In this document: piece after piece, positions 22,991 through 31,684 of the stretch
How positions within the stretch are numbered: position 1 is the stretch's first letter
How the letters are laid out: each line of letters begins with the position of its first letter
Virus record (IMG/VR): IMGVR_UViG_3300005753_000001
Coordinates: 1-48,484 of that record
Origin: a virus
Reading direction: 5' to 3' (one strand)
Length of the DNA: 48,484 nucleotides
The notes under the pieces: generated by a model
The model's database searches: none
What the model saw: only the letters and a program-made list of their open reading frames with translations
Told to the model about the DNA's origin: nothing
Translations under genes and position numbers: made by a program

Positions 22991-25900
22991 GTGAGATTAG
23001 ATAATTTTCGATTTCAACAAGCGAATCAGAACGCCGTTAAGGTTCCACGGATGGTTGTGCGGATTAATTTTGGCTCAACCCTCATTCCTGATTACGTCTA
23101 TTTTACAGATGATGTGGCTACAGCAACCCCCGCCGCAGCCGTAGTTCATGTAGGTGTACTTAAAATCACCACCCAGACATCTCAGCGGCTCAACCTATCC
23201 TCAGCTATATCCCAAATAGGACATATTAACTTAGAGATCGTAGATATTTCAGACGCCCTGACTACGCTTTTTAACGCTAAATTAGTAGGTCTAAAAGGAT
23301 TACGGCGTCAAACAGTAGAAGTCTTTCAGGGGTTTGGGGAGGTTGGGGTTGCAGGCACACTAGCATCTAAAAATCCAGTGATAGGGGAGTTGCCCTGGGA
23401 AGATTACGTTTTAACCGCTACACAATTGATTATCAAGGATGCGTACAAGAATGGGACATATAAAATATCATGTACAGATTTTAGTAGAATCACTGATAAA
23501 AAGTTGTTTGTTCCTAAGATAACCACCCTGTTTAGTACAATATCTGATCTAGATACAAGCATTGAATTAATTAACTCAACTGAATTTGATTTAATAGAGC
23601 ATGGGTCCTCATACACTGATGCCCCTAATCAGTTAGTTGGGTATGTTCAGATAGATCAAGAGATAATTAGTTACTCAGGAAAAACAAGTAATACTTTAAC
23701 GGGTTGCGTAAGAGGAAGATTTAATACTAAACCAGCCACCCATGAAGTAGACGTTATGAAAGCGGTGGCCCAAAGGACGCGAGTGACTGAGTATATCTAC
23801 TTAGAGATGCCAGCAGTTAAATTAGCATTAGCAGTACTAACAGGGCAGCTTTACAATCAGGTTGGGTCTTTACCTTTACATTGGCACCTTGATGTAGAAG
23901 ACAGGTTTGTTCGATCCTCAGATTTTGTCAACATTGGTATAGATTGGTGGGATCCGTTAGATGATAGGGTTGGAAGATCCGTTGTCTTTAGAGGAAAAAC
24001 GATTAGTAGTATTAAGGGCCAAGAGTTCTTAACTCGTAGATTGTATCGTGAATCTTTAGGAGCATTATCTCCTATTTATAATAATGGTAGTTTTGGGTTA
24101 AAACGGCAGGCGGCAGTATTAAGGGACGTATCCCCTGTAATGCTTTTAGACGAGAGTATAGTAAAATCAGTGGGTGAGTTACTTCGCGATCATGATGCTG
24201 TACGCAATAATTTCCATTTTAAGTGGAACTTTGAGCCAGGATTAGGGTACACAAGAAACACTATTGTAGATGATCCGGTCTCTATAGCTACCCATGGGAG
24301 ATCCAAATTACTTACTATTGAGGCGTTAGGACTACATGGTAGCATAAGAACAGAGGCAGAAGTAATTTCAAGGTTCGACACTTTAAGAGATAGATTCGTA
24401 TCCCCCCCCCTACTAATTACGGTTGTATGTACTTTTGAGGCTAATGCTTTAGAAGTAGGAGATATTGTCCAACTTAAGTTGGATAAAGTTAAGGAGTATT
24501 CGAAAGGAGTTAATCCCCTAGACAGTTCTTTTGAAGTTCAACAAATATCCGTTGATTGGGCGAACCATGTTACGACTTTGTTATTGTTTGCAAGCACGTC
24601 CGTCGCAGCCCCCCTTGCCATTGTTGGTGGGACGACCACACTACCTAACTCATTTTATAACTCGAAAGGCATAGATCTGGTCAATTTTTTATCTATAAAT
24701 TTTCCAGGAAAGTACTCAGATGTAAGTGGACTATTAACTATCACAGGTAATGTGACTTTACCTGGGGCAATTAGTATGAATATTGCTGCATCCATTTATT
24801 ACTACTTAGGAGATGTGACTGTTGACTCAGGGGTATCCGTCTTTAGCTCTGGTAATTTACAGTTACGTAATGCCGGATTTTTACAATTAAACGGCCTAAT
24901 TATTTTAACCGGTGGTGGACGGTTAGGGCAAGATGCAATATTACCAACTGGATCAGTTGGGCAAGTTTATGATCCTCCAGCACCGACATTTGGGTTAGTT
25001 GGGCAAGCATACCGAGGGCCTGGGTTGAATAGGTTACTACTGACAGGGGCCACGGACGCAGAAATATTTCAAGATACTGTCCAGTCTACCGGTAACAAGA
25101 CAATAGTCGTAATTAATCAGGTGGATCAAACGTTTAGTTGGGGTTCATCAGCGTTCCCAGCTATTGACCTAATTGTTACTGGGACTGAGGTCTTAGGTAT
25201 TCCTAATGATTTTAGAGGTACCCCAGGGGGTGGTGGCGATCCAGTTAGACTAAGTGAGGTTAATGGTGGGCCATTTGCCTTAGGGGGTAAAGGAGGTACT
25301 GCGGGGGGTGGCCTAGTTACTATTAATCAAGGTATATCTATGGGTGCGTCTGGAGTGGTTATTACAAATGGGCTTCCAGGTGCAGAAGGTGTTGCAGTCA
25401 CTTCAACCATAGGGAATATTCGCACGTTTAAGGCTGGGAATGGGGGCCCTGGTGGGCCTGGAGCATGGTTGTGCTTAATAGATGGTAGATTGTCTACGAT
25501 CGGTACTTTAAATTTACAAGCTGAGTATGGAGATAACTTAATTCCCGCTGGACACACACTAGTACCCACAACATTCCCCCCAGAGCAAGTAAGTGATTTA
25601 GCATCTCCTTTGTATGGTGCACCACAGTGGATTTCAAAGAATCTAAACCTGTCTGCATTTAAGGTTCAATATTTACCTGGGGATTCTAATCCGGTTGCAG
25701 ACACTCCCCAACCAGCAGAAGATGCCTTAGTAATTTCACTATTATTAATAACTAATTCCCCTAAGAGACCTAATGCAGATTTATCATCAATTGAGGTCAC
25801 GGCTGAACCCCCAAATCCAATTACGAATTACTCTCATAGTATGGTTTATTATAAACTCACGACTGAGACTGATTGGACAGTAGGGGGTATTGCGAAAGAT

Positions 25901-27655
25901 GAATATGTGATCTCAGGATTAGCCGCAAATGGTACTGCATATGATGTGCAATTACGATCAGTGTCTATTGGTGGCGTAGAAGCCCCAGCAGGCCCTAAAA
26001 CCGTGATTACATTAAACGATATTGAAGGGGCACCTGAAGTGGTTATTGTCATTCCGAATATTACTGGTCTAGAGATATTTGATATTGGGCAAGGTAAAGG
26101 AAATGATAATACGTTTACAGGTAAGGAAGTTAAGATCAGGTGGAATCGATCATCGATAGATCAGTCTATCGCCTTTGGAAGTGAGCCTGGGGTTCTAGGT
26201 GCTGGTGCGGGGAGCCAGTCAGGGTATTTTAATGATTATGAAGTTCAAGTCTGGGATACTAATACTGACGTGTTATTGCGAACAGAATTTCTGCAAGACC
26301 CAACCTATCTATACACTTATGAAAAAAATGCCCTAGATAATAGTGGGACAGCTCAAAGAGAAATTCGTTTTGAGATATATGCTAGAGGGAGGCAAAACCA
26401 GAGAAGTGAGATGCCAGCCCGCCTCAGTGTAATTAATCCAGCGCCAGGAGTGCCTACGGGTATTGCTCTAAAACCACTGTTTAAGACAATTTGGCTGACC
26501 TTTACCGCACCAGCAGATGATTTAGATTACCAGTTCGTTGAAATATATATCTCTACATCGCCTGGATTCACTAAGGACGCTACTACGTTAGTCACTACAT
26601 TGCGTGAGGCTGATGAGTTCATTATCGGAGCATTAGGAAATGGAACTTCACTCTCATCCGGAACTAGTTATTATGTTGCGTTACAAGCTGTAGACGCTTT
26701 TGGGGGGGTAGGTGCAACTAGTGTAGAGGTTATGACTACCACTATTGCTGAGATAAATGGTGAGTTTGATATTCAATCTCAGTCTATAAAGACTGCCCAG
26801 ATAGGGTTATTACAAGTCACTAGCGCACTAATAAATAGTTTGACAGTTAATAAGCTTACCTCTGGGCAGATTAGTAGTGCTGATATTGAGATCTCAGCAG
26901 GTGGTGTGCTACATAGTGAGTTCATGACGGCTTTTGGGGTAGGTAAAGGATTCTGGATGGACGATGCGAGTGGTTCAGGGAGATTCTCGTTAGGGGATAT
27001 GACAAATGAGAAAGGGTTTACATTTGATGGGAATGACTTCGAGTTACTTCGTGCCACGAAGATGATAGGGGCTGATGCATATAATAATGATGCGTACTAT
27101 CTAAGTGATCTCTTCATTAATGGTTGGTACACCACTCTAATATCAGGGGGTTCCGTATCGGCAGGTTCTGAAGGGGTTATGGTAATAGATTCTGGGGCGA
27201 CAGTAGGTGATAAGGCAGAAGCTTATTACCTCCCATTTCTAACGTTAGATACCTTTACGTGGGCACAGAATCGTAGATTTAAAATCATTGTAACAGCCCC
27301 TGTAACTGGTGCGGAGGTTGCGGTTACAACCGGTGATGATAGTGCCACTAATAATGGGCTTGGGTTCAGGTTTAGAGGAGGTACTATTTATGGGAAAGCC
27401 TCTAAATTATCTCCTTCAGGTGAGACAGAGGTAGTCTTACTAGCCTATACTAGTGGTACTTTTTATGTGCTAGAAATAGATTTTATATCCGGAACTAAGG
27501 TAGATTTTTTTGTTGATGGGATTTTAGAGAATACCATCACAGTAGATTTACCTACTGGCACCGTTTTTGCCAATACGTTACTAAGCGTTGCTGCTGAAAA
27601 TGTTACTGCCCAAGGTAATACTACTGTAGGGCAGTTTAAGTTTAATCAGCAATAA
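22991..27655 (+). CDS. Tail tip/central hub protein with fibronectin-like domains, 1554 aa
   Basis: The GTG start directly follows the previous stop. Residues about 1-560 form a hub-like part (LDIINLEIVDISDALTTLFN-type strands, VQIDQEIISYSGKTSNTLTG, VGDIVQLKLDKVKEYSKG). Then comes a Gly-rich spacer (about 740-850). Two fibronectin type III-like segments (about 925-1020, 1130-1240) include TDWTVGGIAKDEYVISGLAANG. A short trimerisation-like helix (IKTAQIGLLQVTSALINSLTV) and a lectin-like C-terminal domain follow. It should recognise the host surface and seal the tail tube. A C9 run at 24402-24410 lies in frame and is a possible slippage site. Confidence 0.75.
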   Translation: MRLDNFRFQQANQNAVKVPRMVVRINFGSTLIPDYVYFTDDVATATPAAAVVHVGVLKITTQTSQRLNLSSAISQIGHINLEIVDISDALTTLFNAKLVGLKGLRRQTVEVFQGFGEVGVAGTLASKNPVIGELPWEDYVLTATQLIIKDAYKNGTYKISCTDFSRITDKKLFVPKITTLFSTISDLDTSIELINSTEFDLIEHGSSYTDAPNQLVGYVQIDQEIISYSGKTSNTLTGCVRGRFNTKPATHEVDVMKAVAQRTRVTEYIYLEMPAVKLALAVLTGQLYNQVGSLPLHWHLDVEDRFVRSSDFVNIGIDWWDPLDDRVGRSVVFRGKTISSIKGQEFLTRRLYRESLGALSPIYNNGSFGLKRQAAVLRDVSPVMLLDESIVKSVGELLRDHDAVRNNFHFKWNFEPGLGYTRNTIVDDPVSIATHGRSKLLTIEALGLHGSIRTEAEVISRFDTLRDRFVSPPLLITVVCTFEANALEVGDIVQLKLDKVKEYSKGVNPLDSSFEVQQISVDWANHVTTLLLFASTSVAAPLAIVGGTTTLPNSFYNSKGIDLVNFLSINFPGKYSDVSGLLTITGNVTLPGAISMNIAASIYYYLGDVTVDSGVSVFSSGNLQLRNAGFLQLNGLIILTGGGRLGQDAILPTGSVGQVYDPPAPTFGLVGQAYRGPGLNRLLLTGATDAEIFQDTVQSTGNKTIVVINQVDQTFSWGSSAFPAIDLIVTGTEVLGIPNDFRGTPGGGGDPVRLSEVNGGPFALGGKGGTAGGGLVTINQGISMGASGVVITNGLPGAEGVAVTSTIGNIRTFKAGNGGPGGPGAWLCLIDGRLSTIGTLNLQAEYGDNLIPAGHTLVPTTFPPEQVSDLASPLYGAPQWISKNLNLSAFKVQYLPGDSNPVADTPQPAEDALVISLLLITNSPKRPNADLSSIEVTAEPPNPITNYSHSMVYYKLTTETDWTVGGIAKDEYVISGLAANGTAYDVQLRSVSIGGVEAPAGPKTVITLNDIEGAPEVVIVIPNITGLEIFDIGQGKGNDNTFTGKEVKIRWNRSSIDQSIAFGSEPGVLGAGAGSQSGYFNDYEVQVWDTNTDVLLRTEFLQDPTYLYTYEKNALDNSGTAQREIRFEIYARGRQNQRSEMPARLSVINPAPGVPTGIALKPLFKTIWLTFTAPADDLDYQFVEIYISTSPGFTKDATTLVTTLREADEFIIGALGNGTSLSSGTSYYVALQAVDAFGGVGATSVEVMTTTIAEINGEFDIQSQSIKTAQIGLLQVTSALINSLTVNKLTSGQISSADIEISAGGVLHSEFMTAFGVGKGFWMDDASGSGRFSLGDMTNEKGFTFDGNDFELLRATKMIGADAYNNDAYYLSDLFINGWYTTLISGGSVSAGSEGVMVIDSGATVGDKAEAYYLPFLTLDTFTWAQNRRFKIIVTAPVTGAEVAVTTGDDSATNNGLGFRFRGGTIYGKASKLSPSGETEVVLLAYTSGTFYVLEIDFISGTKVDFFVDGILENTITVDLPTGTVFANTLLSVAAENVTAQGNTTVGQFKFNQQ

Positions 27656-27666
27656 GGAGATGTGCT

Positions 27667-27873
27667 ATGATTACCAAAGAATTAACCGTACTTAACACCA
27701 CATTATTAAATATTTATTTAGAGCTTGATAGGGTGTCTGCACTAGAAACTTCTTTAAAAAATAAGAAGTTACAGGTTCAACATCAGATAGGGATTCTAAC
27801 CGCACTCCAATCAAGCCAGACTAAATCTGCGCCAGTGCAATCAGTTGCAATGGACAATCCAAAGGATCCCTAA
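27667..27873 (+). CDS. Small coiled-coil tail-fibre-associated protein, 68 aa
   Basis: AAGGAGATGTGCT precedes ATG 27667. The product is mostly helical with heptad Leu (ELTVLNTTLLNIYLELDRVS, SLKNKKLQVQ), so probably a coiled coil. Its last residues, PVQSVAMDNPKDP, are encoded by an in-frame dyad repeat. The TAA overlaps the ATG of the fibre gene. It may assist fibre trimerisation or attachment; this is inferred from position. Confidence 0.55.
   Translation: MITKELTVLNTTLLNIYLELDRVSALETSLKNKKLQVQHQIGILTALQSSQTKSAPVQSVAMDNPKDP
27834..27851. repeat. Dyad repeat copy 10 (in frame in a coding sequence)
   Basis: AGTGCAATCAGTTGCAAT, translated as VQSVAM near the end of the 68-aa gene, 22 nt upstream of the fibre ATG. 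Confidence 0.85.
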
Positions 27874-29573
27874 TGAGTCAGTATACTGTAGGCACAGTTA
27901 GCATAACTAACGGTAGTAATGTCGTGACTGGGACGGGCACCTTATGGTTAGCGAATGTTTCTGTGGGGGATTGGATACTTTTTAATGCCACCACTCCCAC
28001 ATACCAAATCGCAGGGATCACCTCTAATATAGATCTAACGTTAACCGCTAATTACTCAGGATTGACCTTACCAACTGCATCGTATATTGCCCACAAAGAT
28101 TACACTAGTCCGTACAATTTACCTCTACTCTCTCAAAATGATCTCGAAACGAGTGAGATATTTTCTAGGGCAATGAGGTTGATAAATGATCAACTTGTTG
28201 TAGCGGGTAATACAATTACTCTCCCCCCCGTAGATTTTGTTAATCTTATCGCGGATAATCTGTCCACCCCCCCAGGATCACCTGTTTTAGGGGATGTTTA
28301 TATTTTGAATGCTGCTGGAGCAGGTGCATGGACAGGGTATGCTAATAATGATATAGCAGTCTGGGATGGATCTGCTTGGGTTAATGCTGGTGCTAAGGCC
28401 ACGGGAGATAGATTTATTGTAAGTGGTTTATCCACCACCATTGCTTCTGGTAGTTTTGTCGGGTTAGATGACACGATCCAAGAATGGACAGGGGCCTCAT
28501 GGCTCTCATTTTCTATAGGTAACGGGGTTCAAACAATTATCCTGGATACTAATAGTCAATATACAAGCTGGAGGGTTTTACACACGTCTGCATTTGATTG
28601 GTTTTTGCTAGATCAATCTGGGATACTATCCCCCCATAATCATCTTGAAGTAGATATTACAGATTTACAGGCATACCTTACGGATCTAACAGGAGAAGGT
28701 TTTGGGACGTTATCGGATGTTAATATTACGACTATTACTGATAATGATGTTATCCAATATGATACTGCAACAAGTGAGTACATAAACAGATCTTTAGCTG
28801 TAGCCGGTATCTCTGCAGTAGGTCATGCTCATGTTGCAACGGATATTACTGATTTCAACGCAGCGGTAGATGCTCGGATAGGAGGGGGATCTTTGATTAA
28901 TGTTGTTGATGATTTAACCCCTCAGCTTGGGGGTAACTTAGATGTAAATAGTTTTAGCCTAGTGTCTGTAGCTGCTGGGAATATTCTAATAACTCCTGAT
29001 ACTACAGGAGTAGTTGTCCTTGATGGGATGGTATTTCCTAAGGTAGATGGGACGAACGGCCAACATCTTCAAACTAATGGGGCAGGGGTCATGGCCTGGG
29101 CTGCTGGAGCAGGTCTAGGTAACATAGTTGAGGATACAACACCACAACTTGGTGCAGACTTAGATGTTAATAGCAACGGGCTAGTGTCAACAAGCAACGG
29201 CGATATTACATGTATCCCAAATGGTACAGGTAAGACTAAAGTAACAAACATTGAAGCTCCATTAAATATAAACGCGCAAACAGGCACTACATATACAGGG
29301 GTATTAAGTGATGCAGAGAAGATGATTACTATGAGCAATGCAAGTGCAAACACATTTACTATACCCGCTAATACTTCTGTCGCTTATCCAATAGGCACTA
29401 AATTAAACTTTGAACAACTCGGGGCTGGCGCAACCACAATTGCAATTACAACAGATACATTAAATGTAAATGCTAGTTTAACACTTGTTATGGACGGCCA
29501 ATATTCTGTAGCAACAGCTTTTAAAAATACTGCAACAACTTGGACGCTGTTTGGCATGTTGGTGGCAGTATAA
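27873..29573 (+). CDS. Tail fibre protein, 566 aa
   Basis: The start overlaps the preceding stop (TAATG). The N-terminus (YTVGTVSITNGSNVVTGTGT) is a common phage tail-attachment module. The middle contains a PGSPVLGDVYIL...AWTGYANNDIAVWDG domain (DUF2793-like, found in tail fibres). Repeats of DITDFNAAVDARIGG type and paired PQLGGNLDVNSFSLVS / PQLGADLDVNSNGLVS segments follow, with a typical fibre C-terminus (YTGVLSDAEKMITM). It is probably a trimeric fibre that binds a host surface molecule. A C7 run is present near 28224. Confidence 0.78.
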   Translation: MSQYTVGTVSITNGSNVVTGTGTLWLANVSVGDWILFNATTPTYQIAGITSNIDLTLTANYSGLTLPTASYIAHKDYTSPYNLPLLSQNDLETSEIFSRAMRLINDQLVVAGNTITLPPVDFVNLIADNLSTPPGSPVLGDVYILNAAGAGAWTGYANNDIAVWDGSAWVNAGAKATGDRFIVSGLSTTIASGSFVGLDDTIQEWTGASWLSFSIGNGVQTIILDTNSQYTSWRVLHTSAFDWFLLDQSGILSPHNHLEVDITDLQAYLTDLTGEGFGTLSDVNITTITDNDVIQYDTATSEYINRSLAVAGISAVGHAHVATDITDFNAAVDARIGGGSLINVVDDLTPQLGGNLDVNSFSLVSVAAGNILITPDTTGVVVLDGMVFPKVDGTNGQHLQTNGAGVMAWAAGAGLGNIVEDTTPQLGADLDVNSNGLVSTSNGDITCIPNGTGKTKVTNIEAPLNINAQTGTTYTGVLSDAEKMITMSNASANTFTIPANTSVAYPIGTKLNFEQLGAGATTIAITTDTLNVNASLTLVMDGQYSVATAFKNTATTWTLFGMLVAV

Positions 29574-30331
29574 TGTTTATGCCAGGCGTGGTAGCAAACC
29601 CAGTAGCTGCACCAGTAGCAAACAACGTCCAAGCAATTCAAGCCCCGAGCGGACACTTTTTACAATCAACTAATTTTATAGGAACACACACTAATCAGTT
29701 TACGATATCATTTTGGATCCGTAGACCGGCTACAAATTTTTCAGGTAGTTTACTAGATATGACAGGGCCCTCCGGCAATGAAGTATTAATCAGGGGATCA
29801 TCTTCAGGTAACAAACTACTGATTTTGTTAGCTGGTAATAGTTTTAACAATTTAGCAACTTATGATGGTTCAGATATATGGACACTAGAGTCAGGGAACT
29901 GGGTTCATGTTTTAGTGTCATGTGACTTATCAGCTGCAGGACTAAGACACGTATATGTTAATGATCAAGATGATGGCGGCGTATGGACCAATTATACAAA
30001 TGGGCTAATGAATTATAGCCCATCAGCAATGCAAGTAGGCAGGTATAACGGCGTAATTGAAGACTTAGCAGAACTGTATATGACTAATGAATATTTAGAT
30101 TTGAGCATGGATGCAAATAGACGTAAGTTTATAGACGCATTTGGCGCAGGGGCCAAGCCAGTAGATTTAGGATTAGATGGAAGTTTACCTACAGGAACAC
30201 AGCCGTTATTGTACCTTAAAGGGGACGCATCTGTTTGGAATTCAGGGGCAAACGCAGGCTCAGCAGGAACCTTTAGTGTAATTAACAGTTCAGCAATTGA
30301 TTCACCCAATGAACCAGTTGAATTGCCATAA
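29573..30331 (+). CDS. LamG/concanavalin A-like lectin domain fibre protein, 252 aa
   Basis: ATG 29573 overlaps the fibre stop (TAATG). The frame is open from ATG 29540, but that overlaps fibre coding. Residues about 25-180 follow a laminin-G/ConA-like fold (SFWIRRPATNFSGSLLDMTG, WVHVLVSCDLSAAG, HVYVNDQDDGG, MQVGRYNG). These jelly-roll domains bind glycans. The role is likely host-receptor binding as a second fibre or fibre tip. Fibre fragments after the stop suggest recombination in this area. Confidence 0.7.
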   Translation: MFMPGVVANPVAAPVANNVQAIQAPSGHFLQSTNFIGTHTNQFTISFWIRRPATNFSGSLLDMTGPSGNEVLIRGSSSGNKLLILLAGNSFNNLATYDGSDIWTLESGNWVHVLVSCDLSAAGLRHVYVNDQDDGGVWTNYTNGLMNYSPSAMQVGRYNGVIEDLAELYMTNEYLDLSMDANRRKFIDAFGAGAKPVDLGLDGSLPTGTQPLLYLKGDASVWNSGANAGSAGTFSVINSSAIDSPNEPVELP

Positions 30332-30474
30332 TAACAACAGGAGCAATTACGTTAGATTTTGCATTAGGGAATAGTTTTGAGGTATCACTAACAGAAAATA
30401 TAACGGCCATTACGTTAAGTAATCCCCCCACAGCAGGGAAGTTAGGTAGGTTTTACACACAATCTTTATTCTAA
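30322..30474 (+). pseudogene. Tail-fibre gene remnant lacking a start codon
   Basis: A 50-residue open stretch bounded by TGA 30319 and TAA 30472 reads ITTGAITLDFALGNSFEVSL and then TENITAITLSNPPTAGK. This beta-rich pattern is typical of C-terminal segments of phage tail fibres, where it usually continues to an ilxQDxTG motif; here it ends in GRFYTQSLF. No ATG, GTG or TTG is in frame. It is probably the tail of an older fibre gene displaced by the lectin gene. Confidence 0.55.
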
Positions 30475-30497
30475 GAGCTAAAGTACGAAGGCTTGCT

Positions 30498-30515
30498 ATT
30501 GCACTCAATTGCAAT
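30498..30515. repeat. Dyad repeat copy 11
   Basis: ATTGCACTCAATTGCAAT, followed by G (ATG 30514, a 6-codon ORF only). It lies just after the fibre remnant and before the 94-aa gene. Confidence 0.85.
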
Positions 30516-30564
30516 GAAAGTGAAGAAGATATAGTATTACCAACTAAACCCTTAGGAGATAATC

Positions 30565-30849
30565 ATGAGTGGATCTTTAAATAAATTACTTGATGTAGCC
30601 ACCGCAACCGGTGCAGGATTAGGATTCTTAAAGAAGAATCGTAACTCAACCATCCAAATATTCGGAGATACGATCACATCCTTTTCTGTGAATATAGAGG
30701 TATCTCTAGATAAGGTTAATTGGGTAATTCATTCAACGATAACCACAGTAGGTATTATTGAGGTAATTACTTCAGCGATACATATTCGGGCAAATTTAAC
30801 TGCTTTGGTCGCCACATCTTTAACAGTACTAGAGCATTCACACGACTAA
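30565..30849 (+). CDS. Small virion-like protein, 94 aa
   Basis: TAGGAGATAATC precedes ATG 30565. The product has an Ala/Gly N-terminus (ATGAGLGFLKKNRNSTIQIFG) and a beta-sandwich-like remainder (SVNIEVSLDKVNWVIHSTIT, IHIRANLTALVATSLTVLEH). Its place in the fibre region suggests a tail component. I do not recognise a named family. Confidence 0.5.
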   Translation: MSGSLNKLLDVATATGAGLGFLKKNRNSTIQIFGDTITSFSVNIEVSLDKVNWVIHSTITTVGIIEVITSAIHIRANLTALVATSLTVLEHSHD

Positions 30850-30864
30850 TTTAGGATAGGTATT

Positions 30865-31212
30865 ATGCCAGCCGGAAAATTAGATTTAACAATAGAGCAA
30901 GGCGCAACTTTCAGTAAGTTATTAACTTGGAAGGATAGTGCTGGCGTTGCTGTAGATCTCACAGGGTACACGGCTCGTATGCAAATTAGAGAGGTTAAGT
31001 CTAATGCTACCAGTGTAATTAGTCTTGTTTCACCCACAGACATTACTTTGGGGGGGGTGGCCGGAACTATCTTAATTAAAATCACTTCTACCATTACTAC
31101 AGCTATCACCTGGACGACAGCAGTTTATGACTTAGAACTCATAGATGGTGTCGGAGAAGTTACTCGTTTGGTTGAGGGGGGTGTGTCAGTAAGTTTTGAG
31201 GTAACTCGATGA
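30865..31212 (+). CDS. Putative baseplate/fibre adaptor protein, 115 aa
   Basis: Starts MPAGKLDLTIEQGATFSKLL followed by LTGYTARMQIRE and VYDLELIDGVGEVTRLVEG, a beta-sandwich pattern recurrent in phages and comparable to the N-terminal domain of BppU-like baseplate proteins (IxQGxxxxxxxxW, DLTGxTxxxxxR, YDLEL...TRLLxGxxxxxxxVT). It probably anchors fibres. A G8 tract (31050-31057) lies in frame. The stop overlaps the next start by 4 nt. Confidence 0.6.
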   Translation: MPAGKLDLTIEQGATFSKLLTWKDSAGVAVDLTGYTARMQIREVKSNATSVISLVSPTDITLGGVAGTILIKITSTITTAITWTTAVYDLELIDGVGEVTRLVEGGVSVSFEVTR

Positions 31213-31649
31213 GTGAGATTACCGAAAATACAATTGTTTATCAGGTCATCGAAGATTGTAATGATATTGAGGTACTAGAAGTCCTTGTTCAAGATATAAT
31301 TGTTACTTCAGACGAATCTATTGATATAATTACCGAGCAAGGGGATTCTGTAGTTGTCATAGAAGATAACTTCCAGATAGTAGAAGTAGCTGTTCAAGGG
31401 CCTCCTGGCCCACCAGGCCCAATTGGTGAGGATTTAGATGTGCCATATGCTAAACGGATCGATTTCGAAAACAACGATACAGTTATTTACAAGGGGGAGG
31501 CTACCGTAGGATCATTGACCTCAGCCTCTTTGTGGAGAATAAGCCGGATAACCTTAAACGCAGAGGGCGATGCGGTTACTGAATGGGCGGATGGGGTCGC
31601 TGGTTTTACGAAGATCTGGGATGACCACCTAACGTTATCCTACTCATAA
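31209..31649 (+). CDS. Collagen-like motif tail protein, 146 aa
   Basis: Starts at ATG 31209 overlapping the upstream gene. The N-terminal 60 residues are acidic and beta-prone (VLVQDIIVTSDESIDIITEQ), followed by a short collagen-like GPPGPPGPIGE (residues about 73-83), a motif used to trimerise phage fibres. The last part (TVIYKGEATVGSLTSASLWR, WADGVAGFTKIWDDHLTLSYS) resembles small host-binding or capping domains found after such repeats. Confidence 0.65.
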   Translation: MSEITENTIVYQVIEDCNDIEVLEVLVQDIIVTSDESIDIITEQGDSVVVIEDNFQIVEVAVQGPPGPPGPIGEDLDVPYAKRIDFENNDTVIYKGEATVGSLTSASLWRISRITLNAEGDAVTEWADGVAGFTKIWDDHLTLSYS

Positions 31650-31684
31650 ATTATTTCTTTTTTTTAGACTCAAGGTAATCTTTA

